From contig NZ_JALEBH010000002.1 of NCBI RefSeq assembly GCF_022758885.1, positions 558,001-622,000 of the forward strand: a stretch of 64,000 bases of DNA. Direction: 5' to 3'. The notes under the pieces were generated by a model. That model worked only from the letters and a program-made list of their open reading frames with translations. It was not told where the DNA came from and did not search any database. How positions within the stretch are numbered: the first letter of the stretch is position 1; each line of letters starts with the position of its first letter. The DNA comes from Sphingobium sp. BYY-5. Lineage in GTDB: Bacteria > Pseudomonadota > Alphaproteobacteria > Sphingomonadales > Sphingomonadaceae. Positions 9,326 to 16,624 of this stretch are shown piece by piece. Both the position numbers and the translations under genes were made by a program.

Positions 9326-10066
9326 ATGGGTCGTCTCGACGGAAAAATTGCCATTGTTACAGGAGCGGGCCGTGGCATCGGTCGCGCCACCGCCAAGCTC
9401 TTCGCGGCTGAAGGCGCAAAGGTCGCTGTCCTGTCGCTCACGCCTGTAAATATCGATGCGGTCGTCGCTGATATTGAGATCGCGGGAGGCACCGCACTCG
9501 GCATTCAATGTGATGTCAGCGATGCCGGGCAGATCAAGGCGGCGGTGGACAAAGTGGCCGCCACCTATGGCGGCATCGACATCCTTGTGAACAATGCGTT
9601 CGATCCATCCGCTGTTGCCTCTTCCGTGATAGACCTCTCCATTGAGCAGCTTCAGCGCAACTTTGATATGGGACCGATCGCCTATCTGCGCATGATGCAG
9701 GCCTGCTATCCGCACCTGAAGGCCAGCGGTGCGGGCCGCGTCATCAATTTCGGATCGGCCGCCGGTATCGTCGCGCTGTTGCCCTATGCGCCTTACAGCA
9801 TGGCCAAGGAGGCTGTCCGCGCGTTGACCCGGACGGCCGCCCGCGAGTGGGGACCCGACAATATCACCGTGAACAACATGCTGCCGGTCGCGGACACATG
9901 GGGGGCTGTAGACGTGCCTCCGCCCAATGTGCCCCTGGGACGCTATGGCTCGCCAGAAGACGATATCGCACCTGTCGTTCTGTTCCTGGCGAGCAAGGAT
10001 GCGCAGTTCATCACGGGCTACAGCCTGACGCCGGATGGCGGGATGATAATCGACAGCGCGCGCTGA
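9326..10066 (+). CDS. short-chain dehydrogenase/reductase (SDR)
   Basis: 246-residue classical SDR. Cofactor motif TGAGRGIG lies near residue 13, followed by NNAF (in place of NNAG), the catalytic Ser in INFGSAAG, YSMAK (Tyr and Lys) near residues 155-159, and a C-terminal TGYSLTPDGG. The frame is open upstream to 8891, but homology begins at MGRLDGKIAIVTG, so ATG 9326 is the start, preceded by AAAAGGAAC. It is coupled to the DoxX-like gene (2-bp gap) and probably controlled by the divergent HxlR regulator. Substrate unknown. Confidence 0.88.
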   Translation: MGRLDGKIAIVTGAGRGIGRATAKLFAAEGAKVAVLSLTPVNIDAVVADIEIAGGTALGIQCDVSDAGQIKAAVDKVAATYGGIDILVNNAFDPSAVASSVIDLSIEQLQRNFDMGPIAYLRMMQACYPHLKASGAGRVINFGSAAGIVALLPYAPYSMAKEAVRALTRTAAREWGPDNITVNNMLPVADTWGAVDVPPPNVPLGRYGSPEDDIAPVVLFLASKDAQFITGYSLTPDGGMIIDSAR

Positions 10067-10089
10067 CGCGCCTTCGCATCGGTTTGAGA

Positions 10090-10128
10090 GCGTGTTTCCC
10101 ATGATCGCTCATTTCATGGGAAACACGC
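10090..10128. terminator. perfect 15-bp stem, 9-nt loop hairpin between convergent genes
   Basis: GCGTGTTTCCCATGA (10090-10104) is perfectly complementary to TCATGGGAAACACGC (10114-10128). It lies between the convergent SDR and AraC genes. No T-run follows on either strand, so it may be a bidirectional terminator or a REP-like palindrome. Confidence 0.55.
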
Positions 10129-10167
10129 CGGAGCGCCGAACTTTCCACGCTCCGCTACCTTCTACGA

Positions 10168-11181
10168 TCAACCGCTTCCAATGGATCGCCAAATGCGTTG
10201 CTGGTAGCTTCGTGGCGTCAGTCCGGTCGACCGTCGAAATGCCTGAGCGAGGCTGGAGGTTGAGGAGAAGCCGACCGCGTCGGCCACGGATTTGATGCTC
10301 TCCTGTGTGGCGAGTAGCCGCTTGACGGCATCGATCCTGTTTTGGTGGACATATTGGCCCAACGTGCAGCCCCGGCTCTTCAGGAAACCCCGCGTCAGTT
10401 GCCGAACGGAAATGCTGCACAATTCCGCCAGTTCAACCAGGGTGGGTGGCGTAGTCTCCTTGTTAAGACGCTCGTCGATCAATCTCAGGCGCCAGGCCGC
10501 AAGACCACCATGCGCCATATCGTCGGTCACGCATTCGAGATAGCGGCAGATTTCGACCGTCAATTGTGTCGCGACGGCACCCACGAGCAACCTGGTATCG
10601 CGACGCGGGCTGCGTGCCTCCTCGGCCAGGCGCCGAAGCAGCAATCTGACCGGATGGCTGGATATGTCGAGCGAAGCCAGCAGGCGCGCGTCGGTCCAGT
10701 CCATCTGAGTGCGAAAGCGGTGACGGGCCAGCTTGCCGCGTAATGCACATCGGATGGAATATTGCTCGCCGCCGCCGTCCCATCGCAGATGAAGCGGATG
10801 GCTCGGCGGCACGAATATGATGTCGCCCAGCGTCTCGAAACGATGGCTGCCCCAGCTTTCGGTGAAAGCACCGCGCATATTTGCAGGGCGCGGTGTGACA
10901 CAGAGATCGAGCAGAGGGTGATCGCTGCTGATGATAGCCTGTCCATCTGCGGCCATGTCCGTGTGCAACAGGCTGACATCGGCGGTCGAGAAACTGAAAT
11001 CGGCACCATTCCGTCCATGGACCGCCTGTCCTGCTTCCTGCAATTGCCCATCCTTCCAGCCTGGCGATCCGCCATATGTCGGATCGCTTGCTGCAATTTG
11101 GCTAATATGCCGCCTTCTGTCCAGAATGGAACGTGGGTGGTTCTTGCCGAAGCGCGGCCGAAGGAACAGATTTGGCCGCAT
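10168..11181 (-). CDS. AraC-family transcriptional regulator
   Basis: Up to 337 residues. The C-terminal ~100 residues form the two-helix-turn-helix AraC/XylS domain (LVELAELCSISVRQLTRGFLKSRGCTLGQYVHQNRIDAVKRLLATQESIKSVADAVGFSSTSSLAQAFRRSTGLTPRSYQQ). The N-terminal part resembles a cupin-like effector domain. The start is uncertain: ATG 11181 leaves only 29 bp to the divergent kinase gene, and homology seems to begin later (around FSFSTADVSLLH), so a downstream start may be used. It probably controls the divergent kinase/acyl-CoA dehydrogenase/SDR operon. Confidence 0.85.
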   Translation of the reverse strand: MRPNLFLRPRFGKNHPRSILDRRRHISQIAASDPTYGGSPGWKDGQLQEAGQAVHGRNGADFSFSTADVSLLHTDMAADGQAIISSDHPLLDLCVTPRPANMRGAFTESWGSHRFETLGDIIFVPPSHPLHLRWDGGGEQYSIRCALRGKLARHRFRTQMDWTDARLLASLDISSHPVRLLLRRLAEEARSPRRDTRLLVGAVATQLTVEICRYLECVTDDMAHGGLAAWRLRLIDERLNKETTPPTLVELAELCSISVRQLTRGFLKSRGCTLGQYVHQNRIDAVKRLLATQESIKSVADAVGFSSTSSLAQAFRRSTGLTPRSYQQRIWRSIGSG

Positions 11182-11210
11182 AGCAAAACAGGAAATGGCT
11201 GGAGGATGCG

Positions 11211-12278
11211 GTGCCCAATCATGGGATCAGCGATACGCTGGACGATTTTGGCGGACTGATAAATTGGGAGAATCTGAACGCCTGGCTCGATACTAGCGGA
11301 GCGCCGGGATATGGGCCTGTGACAGCGGCACGCAAGCTGGCTGGCGGGTTGCAGAATAACGTCTTCCTCCTCAGCCGGGGGAACCGGGATTTGATCCTGC
11401 GGCGCCCCGGCAAGCATCTTAAACCCAGGAGCAATGAGACGATGTTGCGCGAGGCGCGAGTGCTCAACGCGCTGGAGGGGAGCGCCGTGCCCCATCCCCG
11501 CATGTTAGCCCTGTGCGATGATGCCGACGTGCTGGGCGCCTGCTTCTACCTGATGGAACCGCTGGAAGGTTTTGCCCGGTCGGGAGACCTGCCCGGTCAA
11601 TATGCCACCGATTCATCCTGGCGGCGCGCCATGGGTGTCGAACTGGTGAAGGCGGCATCCGCCCTTGGCAATGTGGACCCTGTGGCGGCCGGGCTGGAAG
11701 ATCTCGGCAGGCCCGATAACTGGCACGAAAGGCAGGTCGAGCGCTGGCGATCGCAACTGGAAGGCTATGCGGCGACGCCGGGCTACAATCCCGCGGACTT
11801 ACCCCATGTCGATGCCGTTGGTCGTTGGCTGGCGGATAATCTGCCGACCGATCGGCGCATCGGCCTGGTCCATGGCGACCTGCAATTTCCCAATGTCATG
11901 TTCTCCTTGCAGGCGCCCAGAATCTCCGGCGTGCTGGACTGGGAACTTGTGTCGCTGGGCGATCCGCTGCTCGACCTGGGATGGATATTGTCGAGCTGGT
12001 TCGAGGACGGCGATCCGGAGGGCAAGTCGCCGATGGTGAAGCCATGGGACGGCTTTCTATCCCGCGGCGAACTGAGCACGCTCTATGGCAAACAGAGCGG
12101 TCGGGATATGGCGCAGATGCCGTGGTTCTTCGCGCTCGCCTGCTACAAGCTCGCCTGCCTGCTGGAGGCGACCTTTGCAGCCTCAAAAGCCGGAAAAGTA
12201 CCCGAACCGGTGGGGCGGTCGGTGCACGCCTATGCGACCTGGTTGATGACAAAGGCGCTGCAGATCATCGCGGGCTGA
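11211..12278 (+). CDS. APH-fold phosphotransferase, acyl-CoA dehydrogenase-associated (ACAD10/LvaA-like)
   Basis: 355-residue aminoglycoside-phosphotransferase-fold kinase. Catalytic loop motif LVHGDLQFPNVMF and metal-binding GVLDWELVSLGDPLLDLGW are present, and the N-lobe has GGLQNNVFLLSRGNRDLILRRP. The start is GTG 11211 behind a strong GGAGG. In the known 4-hydroxyacid pathway (LvaA with LvaC in Pseudomonas; ACAD10/11 in animals), such kinases phosphorylate a 4-hydroxyacyl-CoA and a partner acyl-CoA dehydrogenase removes the phosphate. Here the acyl-CoA dehydrogenase gene follows 45 bp downstream, so that role is the best inference; the native substrate is unknown. Confidence 0.85.
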   Translation: MPNHGISDTLDDFGGLINWENLNAWLDTSGAPGYGPVTAARKLAGGLQNNVFLLSRGNRDLILRRPGKHLKPRSNETMLREARVLNALEGSAVPHPRMLALCDDADVLGACFYLMEPLEGFARSGDLPGQYATDSSWRRAMGVELVKAASALGNVDPVAAGLEDLGRPDNWHERQVERWRSQLEGYAATPGYNPADLPHVDAVGRWLADNLPTDRRIGLVHGDLQFPNVMFSLQAPRISGVLDWELVSLGDPLLDLGWILSSWFEDGDPEGKSPMVKPWDGFLSRGELSTLYGKQSGRDMAQMPWFFALACYKLACLLEATFAASKAGKVPEPVGRSVHAYATWLMTKALQIIAG

Positions 12279-12323
12279 GGCCCGCCGCCAGGCAACATAT
12301 GACAACATGGATGGGAATTTCAC

Positions 12324-13628
12324 ATGGATTTCTCGGTAGACACGGATTTTCAGCAGAAACTCGACTGGATGAACGCATTCGTTCGTGAGGAAGTCGAGGC
12401 GATGGACCTGCTTTTCCCGCGTGGCAGCGAACAATTCAACATTCGCAACAGGAAAGCCCGCACCATGGCCAGGAAATTGCAGGAAAAGGTCAAGGCGCAG
12501 GGGCTGTGGGCCTGCCATCTTACGCCTGACATGGGCGGGAAAGGCTATGGGCAGGTCAAGCTGGCCTTGATGAATGAAATATTGGGCCGCACATCCTGGG
12601 GACCGGTAGTCTTTGGCTGTGCCGCCCCGGACACAGGCAATGCCGAGATATTGGCGATGTTCGGCACGGCCGAACAGAAGGCGCGCTATCTCCAGCCGTT
12701 GCTGGATGGCGACATTTTTTCCACCTACGCCATGACCGAACCGCAGGCGGGCGCCGATCCCAAGGAGTTCACCTGCCGCGCATGGCGCGAGGGCGACGCA
12801 TGGGTCATCGAAGGCGAGAAATGGTACGCTTCCAACTTCAAGAACGCATCCTTCGTCATCGCGATGGTCGTGACCAACCCGGACAATGCGCCGCATGAGC
12901 GCATGTCGATGTTCCTCATCCCCTCCGACACGCCGGGCATCGTCGATATTCGGGATGTCGCGGGGATGAACGATCCGGTCGACCATGGCCACCATGCCTA
13001 TCTGCGTTTCGACAAGGTCCGCGTGCCGCTCGACGCCATGCTGGGCGATCCGGGACAAGGGTTCAAGCTGGCGCAGGCGCGGCTGGGTGGCGGTCGTATC
13101 CATCACGCCATGCGGGTGGTCGGCCAGTGCCAGCGGGCGCTGGAGATGATGCAGGAGCGCGCCGTTTCCCGCCGCACGCAAGGAAGGCAACTGGGCGACC
13201 ATCAATTCGTCAAGGGCATGATTGCCGACAGTGCGATGGAATTGGAAATGTACCGCCTGCTGGTCCTCAAGGCGGCCTGGACTATCGACACGCAACCGCA
13301 TGGCGCAGCGCGGATGCACATCGCGATGAGCAAGGTGGCCATGGCGCGCGTCTATCATGACATCATCCGCCGGGCGGTGCATCTGCACGGCGCGCTCGGA
13401 ACCACGCATGAAACGCCGCTGGCAAAGATGTGGATGGGCGTTCCCATGCTCTCAGTCGCCGATGGTCCCACCGAAGTCCATCAGGTCCAGATTGCAAACC
13501 TGCTGCTCAAGGATGCGACACCGGCTCCCGGCCTGTTCCCCAGCGAACATATTCCGACGAGAACGGCGGAGATCGAGGCCCGCTATTCAAGAGAATTGGC
13601 CGAGATCGAACGGGAACTGGCCGCCTAG
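12324..13628 (+). CDS. acyl-CoA dehydrogenase family protein (ACAD10/11- or LvaC-like)
   Basis: 434-residue FAD enzyme. The middle beta domain holds YAMTEPQAGADP and GEKWYASNFKNASFVIAMV. The C-terminal helical domain has RLGGGRIHHAMRVVGQCQRALEMM, ending with HLHGALGTTHETPLAKMW and DGPTEVHQVQIA, the pattern of the long-chain and ACAD11-type branch. It follows the APH-type kinase and precedes two SDR genes in one direction. In the kinase-linked scheme it would convert a phosphorylated 4-hydroxyacyl-CoA to an enoyl-CoA; plain alpha,beta-dehydrogenation is the alternative. Confidence 0.9.
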   Translation: MDFSVDTDFQQKLDWMNAFVREEVEAMDLLFPRGSEQFNIRNRKARTMARKLQEKVKAQGLWACHLTPDMGGKGYGQVKLALMNEILGRTSWGPVVFGCAAPDTGNAEILAMFGTAEQKARYLQPLLDGDIFSTYAMTEPQAGADPKEFTCRAWREGDAWVIEGEKWYASNFKNASFVIAMVVTNPDNAPHERMSMFLIPSDTPGIVDIRDVAGMNDPVDHGHHAYLRFDKVRVPLDAMLGDPGQGFKLAQARLGGGRIHHAMRVVGQCQRALEMMQERAVSRRTQGRQLGDHQFVKGMIADSAMELEMYRLLVLKAAWTIDTQPHGAARMHIAMSKVAMARVYHDIIRRAVHLHGALGTTHETPLAKMWMGVPMLSVADGPTEVHQVQIANLLLKDATPAPGLFPSEHIPTRTAEIEARYSRELAEIERELAA

Positions 13629-13667
13629 CCCGTTCAGGCGAACGATACGACAGCCAGGGAGACGGGC

Positions 13668-14453
13668 ATGTCCATTTTCGATCTGACGGGAAAGGTCGTA
13701 GCCGCCACTGGCGGCATGAGCGGCATTGGTCTTGCTTTTCTGCAAGGATGTGCGCGGCAGGGTGCATCCGTTGCCATATTGGACCGCAAAGTCGATCAGG
13801 CCGCAAATGTCAGGGCCAGGCTGAAGGCGCTTGGGGCGCCGATTGTTCATGTCGAGCGATGCGATGTGTCGGATGACGAAGCCGTAGACGCGGCATTCAT
13901 CTCCATCATTGGTGCGATGGACAGGATCGACTGCGTTTTCGCCAATGCGGGCGTCAGCCACCGCGCGCCGTCCTTCATCGATCTGACGAATCAGGATTAT
14001 CATCGCCTGCTCGACATCAACCTGCATGGCGCTTTCTACACGCTTCGAGCCGCCGCGAGGCATATGAAGAGCCGTGCGCTTGGCGGCGACCCAGGAGGAT
14101 CGATCGTAGCCTGCGGCAGTCTGTCGATTTACTACGGTCTGCCGGGCATGGAGCATTATGCCGCCGCGAAGGCCGCGCTTCAGGCTGCGATTAAGGGGCT
14201 TGCCGTGGAGATGGGGCCTTACGGCGTACGCGCCAACATGCTGGTTCCTGGCTTCATCATGACAGGGCTTACTGGCGGAAGCTCAAAGGCTCAGGAAATA
14301 GCCGAGCATTTTGCAAAGATCACACCGCTAGGCCGTCCTGGCGATCTTTCGGACATTGAAGGACCGGCGGCCTATCTGGCGTCGGATGCTTCGAAATTCC
14401 AGACGGGCGACACGATGGTAATCGATGGCGGCAGGCGGGTTCGCAATGCTTGA
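13668..14453 (+). CDS. short-chain dehydrogenase/reductase (SDR)
   Basis: 261-residue classical SDR. TGGMSGIG (residues 15-22) binds the dinucleotide, VFANAG follows, the catalytic Ser lies in VACGSLS, and HYAAAK supplies Tyr and Lys. The C-terminus has TGDTMVIDGG. Its TGA overlaps an ATG that opens the next SDR frame (14450), though the next gene more likely starts at 14504. Third gene of the kinase/ACAD operon; probably oxidises or reduces the hydroxyacyl intermediate of that pathway. Confidence 0.88.
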   Translation: MSIFDLTGKVVAATGGMSGIGLAFLQGCARQGASVAILDRKVDQAANVRARLKALGAPIVHVERCDVSDDEAVDAAFISIIGAMDRIDCVFANAGVSHRAPSFIDLTNQDYHRLLDINLHGAFYTLRAAARHMKSRALGGDPGGSIVACGSLSIYYGLPGMEHYAAAKAALQAAIKGLAVEMGPYGVRANMLVPGFIMTGLTGGSSKAQEIAEHFAKITPLGRPGDLSDIEGPAAYLASDASKFQTGDTMVIDGGRRVRNA

Positions 14454-14503
14454 CCACACAGCCCGGCTCGACCCGCATCTGTTGCAACTATCAGGTGGAT
14501 GGC

Positions 14504-15271
14504 ATGGCCATAACAATTGATCTGAGTGGACGTGTGGCGGTCGTAACCGGCGGGAGCCGGGGGTTGGGACGCGCGATCGTCCTAGGTCTCGCGCAAGCAG
14601 GCGCGCGCGTCGCCATAGCGAGCCGCCAAATTGCAAACTGCGAGGCGCTGGCGCAGGAAATCATCTCGGCCGGTGGCGAAGCATCGGCCCATGGCTTCGA
14701 CGCATCCAGTTGGGAGGATTGCGACCGCCTGTTCGCCGAAGTTAATGCCCGTTGGGGCAGCGCCCAGATTCTCGTCAACAATGCGGGTAAATCGCCCGTC
14801 GAACCATCGTCCGTGGAAACCGGCCAGGCCGCATTCGACACTATCATCGCGATCAATCTGCGTTCTGCCTTTCGCCTGTCGGCGCTATTCGGCGCCTGCA
14901 TGGTGGAAGGGGGCGGCGGCACGATCATCAACATCAGTTCGACCGGTTCACGCAAGCCCGAACCCTATTTCGCACCTTATGCCGCGGCCAAGGCCGGCCT
15001 CAACATAATGACCGAAAGCTTTGCCAAGGAATATGCTCCTACGGTCAGGGTCAATACGATCATGCCCGGACCGTTCCACACCGACGGCACCAAGGCATGG
15101 TCGCGATCTGAAGGGTTTGCCGATCATGCCAAAAGACATCAGCCCTTGGGTCGGGGTGGCGAACCTTCGGAAATCGTCGGCGCGGCGCTATATCTGGCCA
15201 GCGATCTGTCATCCTATGTGACAGGCGCCTGCATCGCCGTCGATGGCGGACACCTCATTTCCAGAGGCTAG
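14504..15271 (+). CDS. short-chain dehydrogenase/reductase (SDR)
   Basis: 255-residue classical SDR: TGGSRGLG near residue 15, LVNNAGKSP, catalytic Ser in INISSTGS, and FAPYAAAK with Tyr and Lys. The C-terminus is VTGACIAVDGGHLISRG. The frame is open from ATG 14450 (overlapping the previous stop), but SDR homology begins at MAITIDLSGRVAVVTGG and AGGTGG precedes ATG 14504, so that start is preferred. Last gene of the operon; a small hairpin follows. Having two non-identical SDRs in a row suggests consecutive steps or different stereoisomers. Confidence 0.87.
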   Translation: MAITIDLSGRVAVVTGGSRGLGRAIVLGLAQAGARVAIASRQIANCEALAQEIISAGGEASAHGFDASSWEDCDRLFAEVNARWGSAQILVNNAGKSPVEPSSVETGQAAFDTIIAINLRSAFRLSALFGACMVEGGGGTIINISSTGSRKPEPYFAPYAAAKAGLNIMTESFAKEYAPTVRVNTIMPGPFHTDGTKAWSRSEGFADHAKRHQPLGRGGEPSEIVGAALYLASDLSSYVTGACIAVDGGHLISRG

Positions 15272-15280
15272 AAATACTCT

Positions 15281-15304
15281 GCCAGCCTGCCGCGCCGGGC
15301 TGGC
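15281..15304. terminator. short GC hairpin between convergent genes
   Basis: GCCAGCC (15281-15287) pairs with GGCTGGC (15298-15304) in the 54-bp gap between the convergent SDR and LytS-type kinase genes. The T-rich side lies on the minus strand. A terminator role is inferred. Confidence 0.4.
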
Positions 15305-15325
15305 CTGGGTCGGAAAATATCGACT

Positions 15326-16435
15326 CTACGCGACCCGCAACGGCATGGTGAGGGTGGCGCGGAAATGGGCCGGGGCAATCTGTCCCGCGGTCAAGGAGCC
15401 GCCTTCCGGAAAGCGCGCCCTTATACGGTGCGCGACATTCGCAAGCCCCACACCCAGGCCGGGTTGGTCGACAATCTGGATCATCTCCGCAGTTTCGGAA
15501 ACATTGTCGACGGACAGTTGCAACCAATTCTCGTCCCGCGACGCGATGATCGTGATCTTGAGATCGCCCGATGCGTATCGCAACCCATGTTTGACGGCAT
15601 TTTCGATCAACGGTTGCAGGATAAGGCCGGGGATGAGCGCGTCTTCAAGCTCTTCGGGAACGTGCAGAACCACTTGAATGCGATCCGAAAACCGTTCCTT
15701 TTCGATCGCCAGATATTCGGATTGCAGCCTCAGTTCCTCGGCAAGCGTCAGATCGCGCAAGGGGTCTCTTTCGAGGGTTCTGCGCAGGAACGACGAAAGG
15801 GATATCACCATTCGGCTCGCCTGGGACGAAGCACCTTCTTCGATCAATCCGATAATTGAATTGAGAGAATTGAAAAGCAAATGTGGATTGAGTTGATAAT
15901 ATAAGGCCTGCATCTTCGCGGATACAACCTCTTCTTTTATTACAATCATGCTCCGGTCTTGAGATGTTATCTTCAAATTATACATATACGCAATAAAGAA
16001 GCAGAACCATCCAAAAAATAGAGATATGCCAAAGAAAAGAGAATAGCAGAAATTCTCAATATTGTACACGATGCCAACAGAAATATTAGCATATTTAAAT
16101 AGAATGAAATCGATCGAATTTACTAAAAATGATGAAATAACAGATAATATAGCTGAACATAATAGCTGAAATGAAATATTCCTTAATCTCATCATCACGA
16201 TGATATGCGACACCATGGCAGTCAAAAGCACGGACGCAAGCGAAACAGTCAGCTTTACGGGGATATATTGAATGGGATTAAATCCGATCAATACCCAAAT
16301 AGAGCATGTTATTACAAACTCAGCAGTCCAGAAACCCAATATTAGCTTTATCACCCTGATGAAAAATCCGGATCCTTCCATGTCAGGATGATCTATTTCT
16401 AACAGATTTTGATAGATATTACTGACAGATATCAT
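15326..16435 (-). CDS. LytS/YehU-type sensor histidine kinase, orphan, with AT-rich membrane domain
   Basis: About 369 residues. The N-terminal half holds four or more membrane helices and is encoded by strikingly AT-rich DNA (about 15,900-16,470). The C-terminal half is a His_kinase domain (QALYYQLNPHLLFNSLNSIIGLIEEG, phospho-accepting His in NPH) plus a HATPase domain (LILQPLIENAVKHGL, PGLGVGLANVAHR). ATG 16435 is preferred over 16468 because GGGGAAG lies 10 bases upstream. The kinase half is closely similar to that of the LytS-type kinase at 22213, but no response-regulator gene adjoins it. It may signal through the LytTR protein at 23298; that is inference. Confidence 0.85.
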   Translation of the reverse strand: MISVSNIYQNLLEIDHPDMEGSGFFIRVIKLILGFWTAEFVITCSIWVLIGFNPIQYIPVKLTVSLASVLLTAMVSHIIVMMRLRNISFQLLCSAILSVISSFLVNSIDFILFKYANISVGIVYNIENFCYSLFFGISLFFGWFCFFIAYMYNLKITSQDRSMIVIKEEVVSAKMQALYYQLNPHLLFNSLNSIIGLIEEGASSQASRMVISLSSFLRRTLERDPLRDLTLAEELRLQSEYLAIEKERFSDRIQVVLHVPEELEDALIPGLILQPLIENAVKHGLRYASGDLKITIIASRDENWLQLSVDNVSETAEMIQIVDQPGLGVGLANVAHRIRARFPEGGSLTAGQIAPAHFRATLTMPLRVA

Positions 16436-16624
16436 ATAGAATATCTTCCCCGTTCTTCCGGATAACATACTTCAATATATTTGCATCATCCAAGGAAAAT
16501 CGAGATGGGCGGCCGGACCGCGACAGGTTGCTGAGCAGGCGCCTCTCAACGCCCCACAGATCATGATGGCGCGGACATGAACAATGGACTGCCTCGCCCC
16601 ATTGCGAAACCGGCCGCGCGCGCC

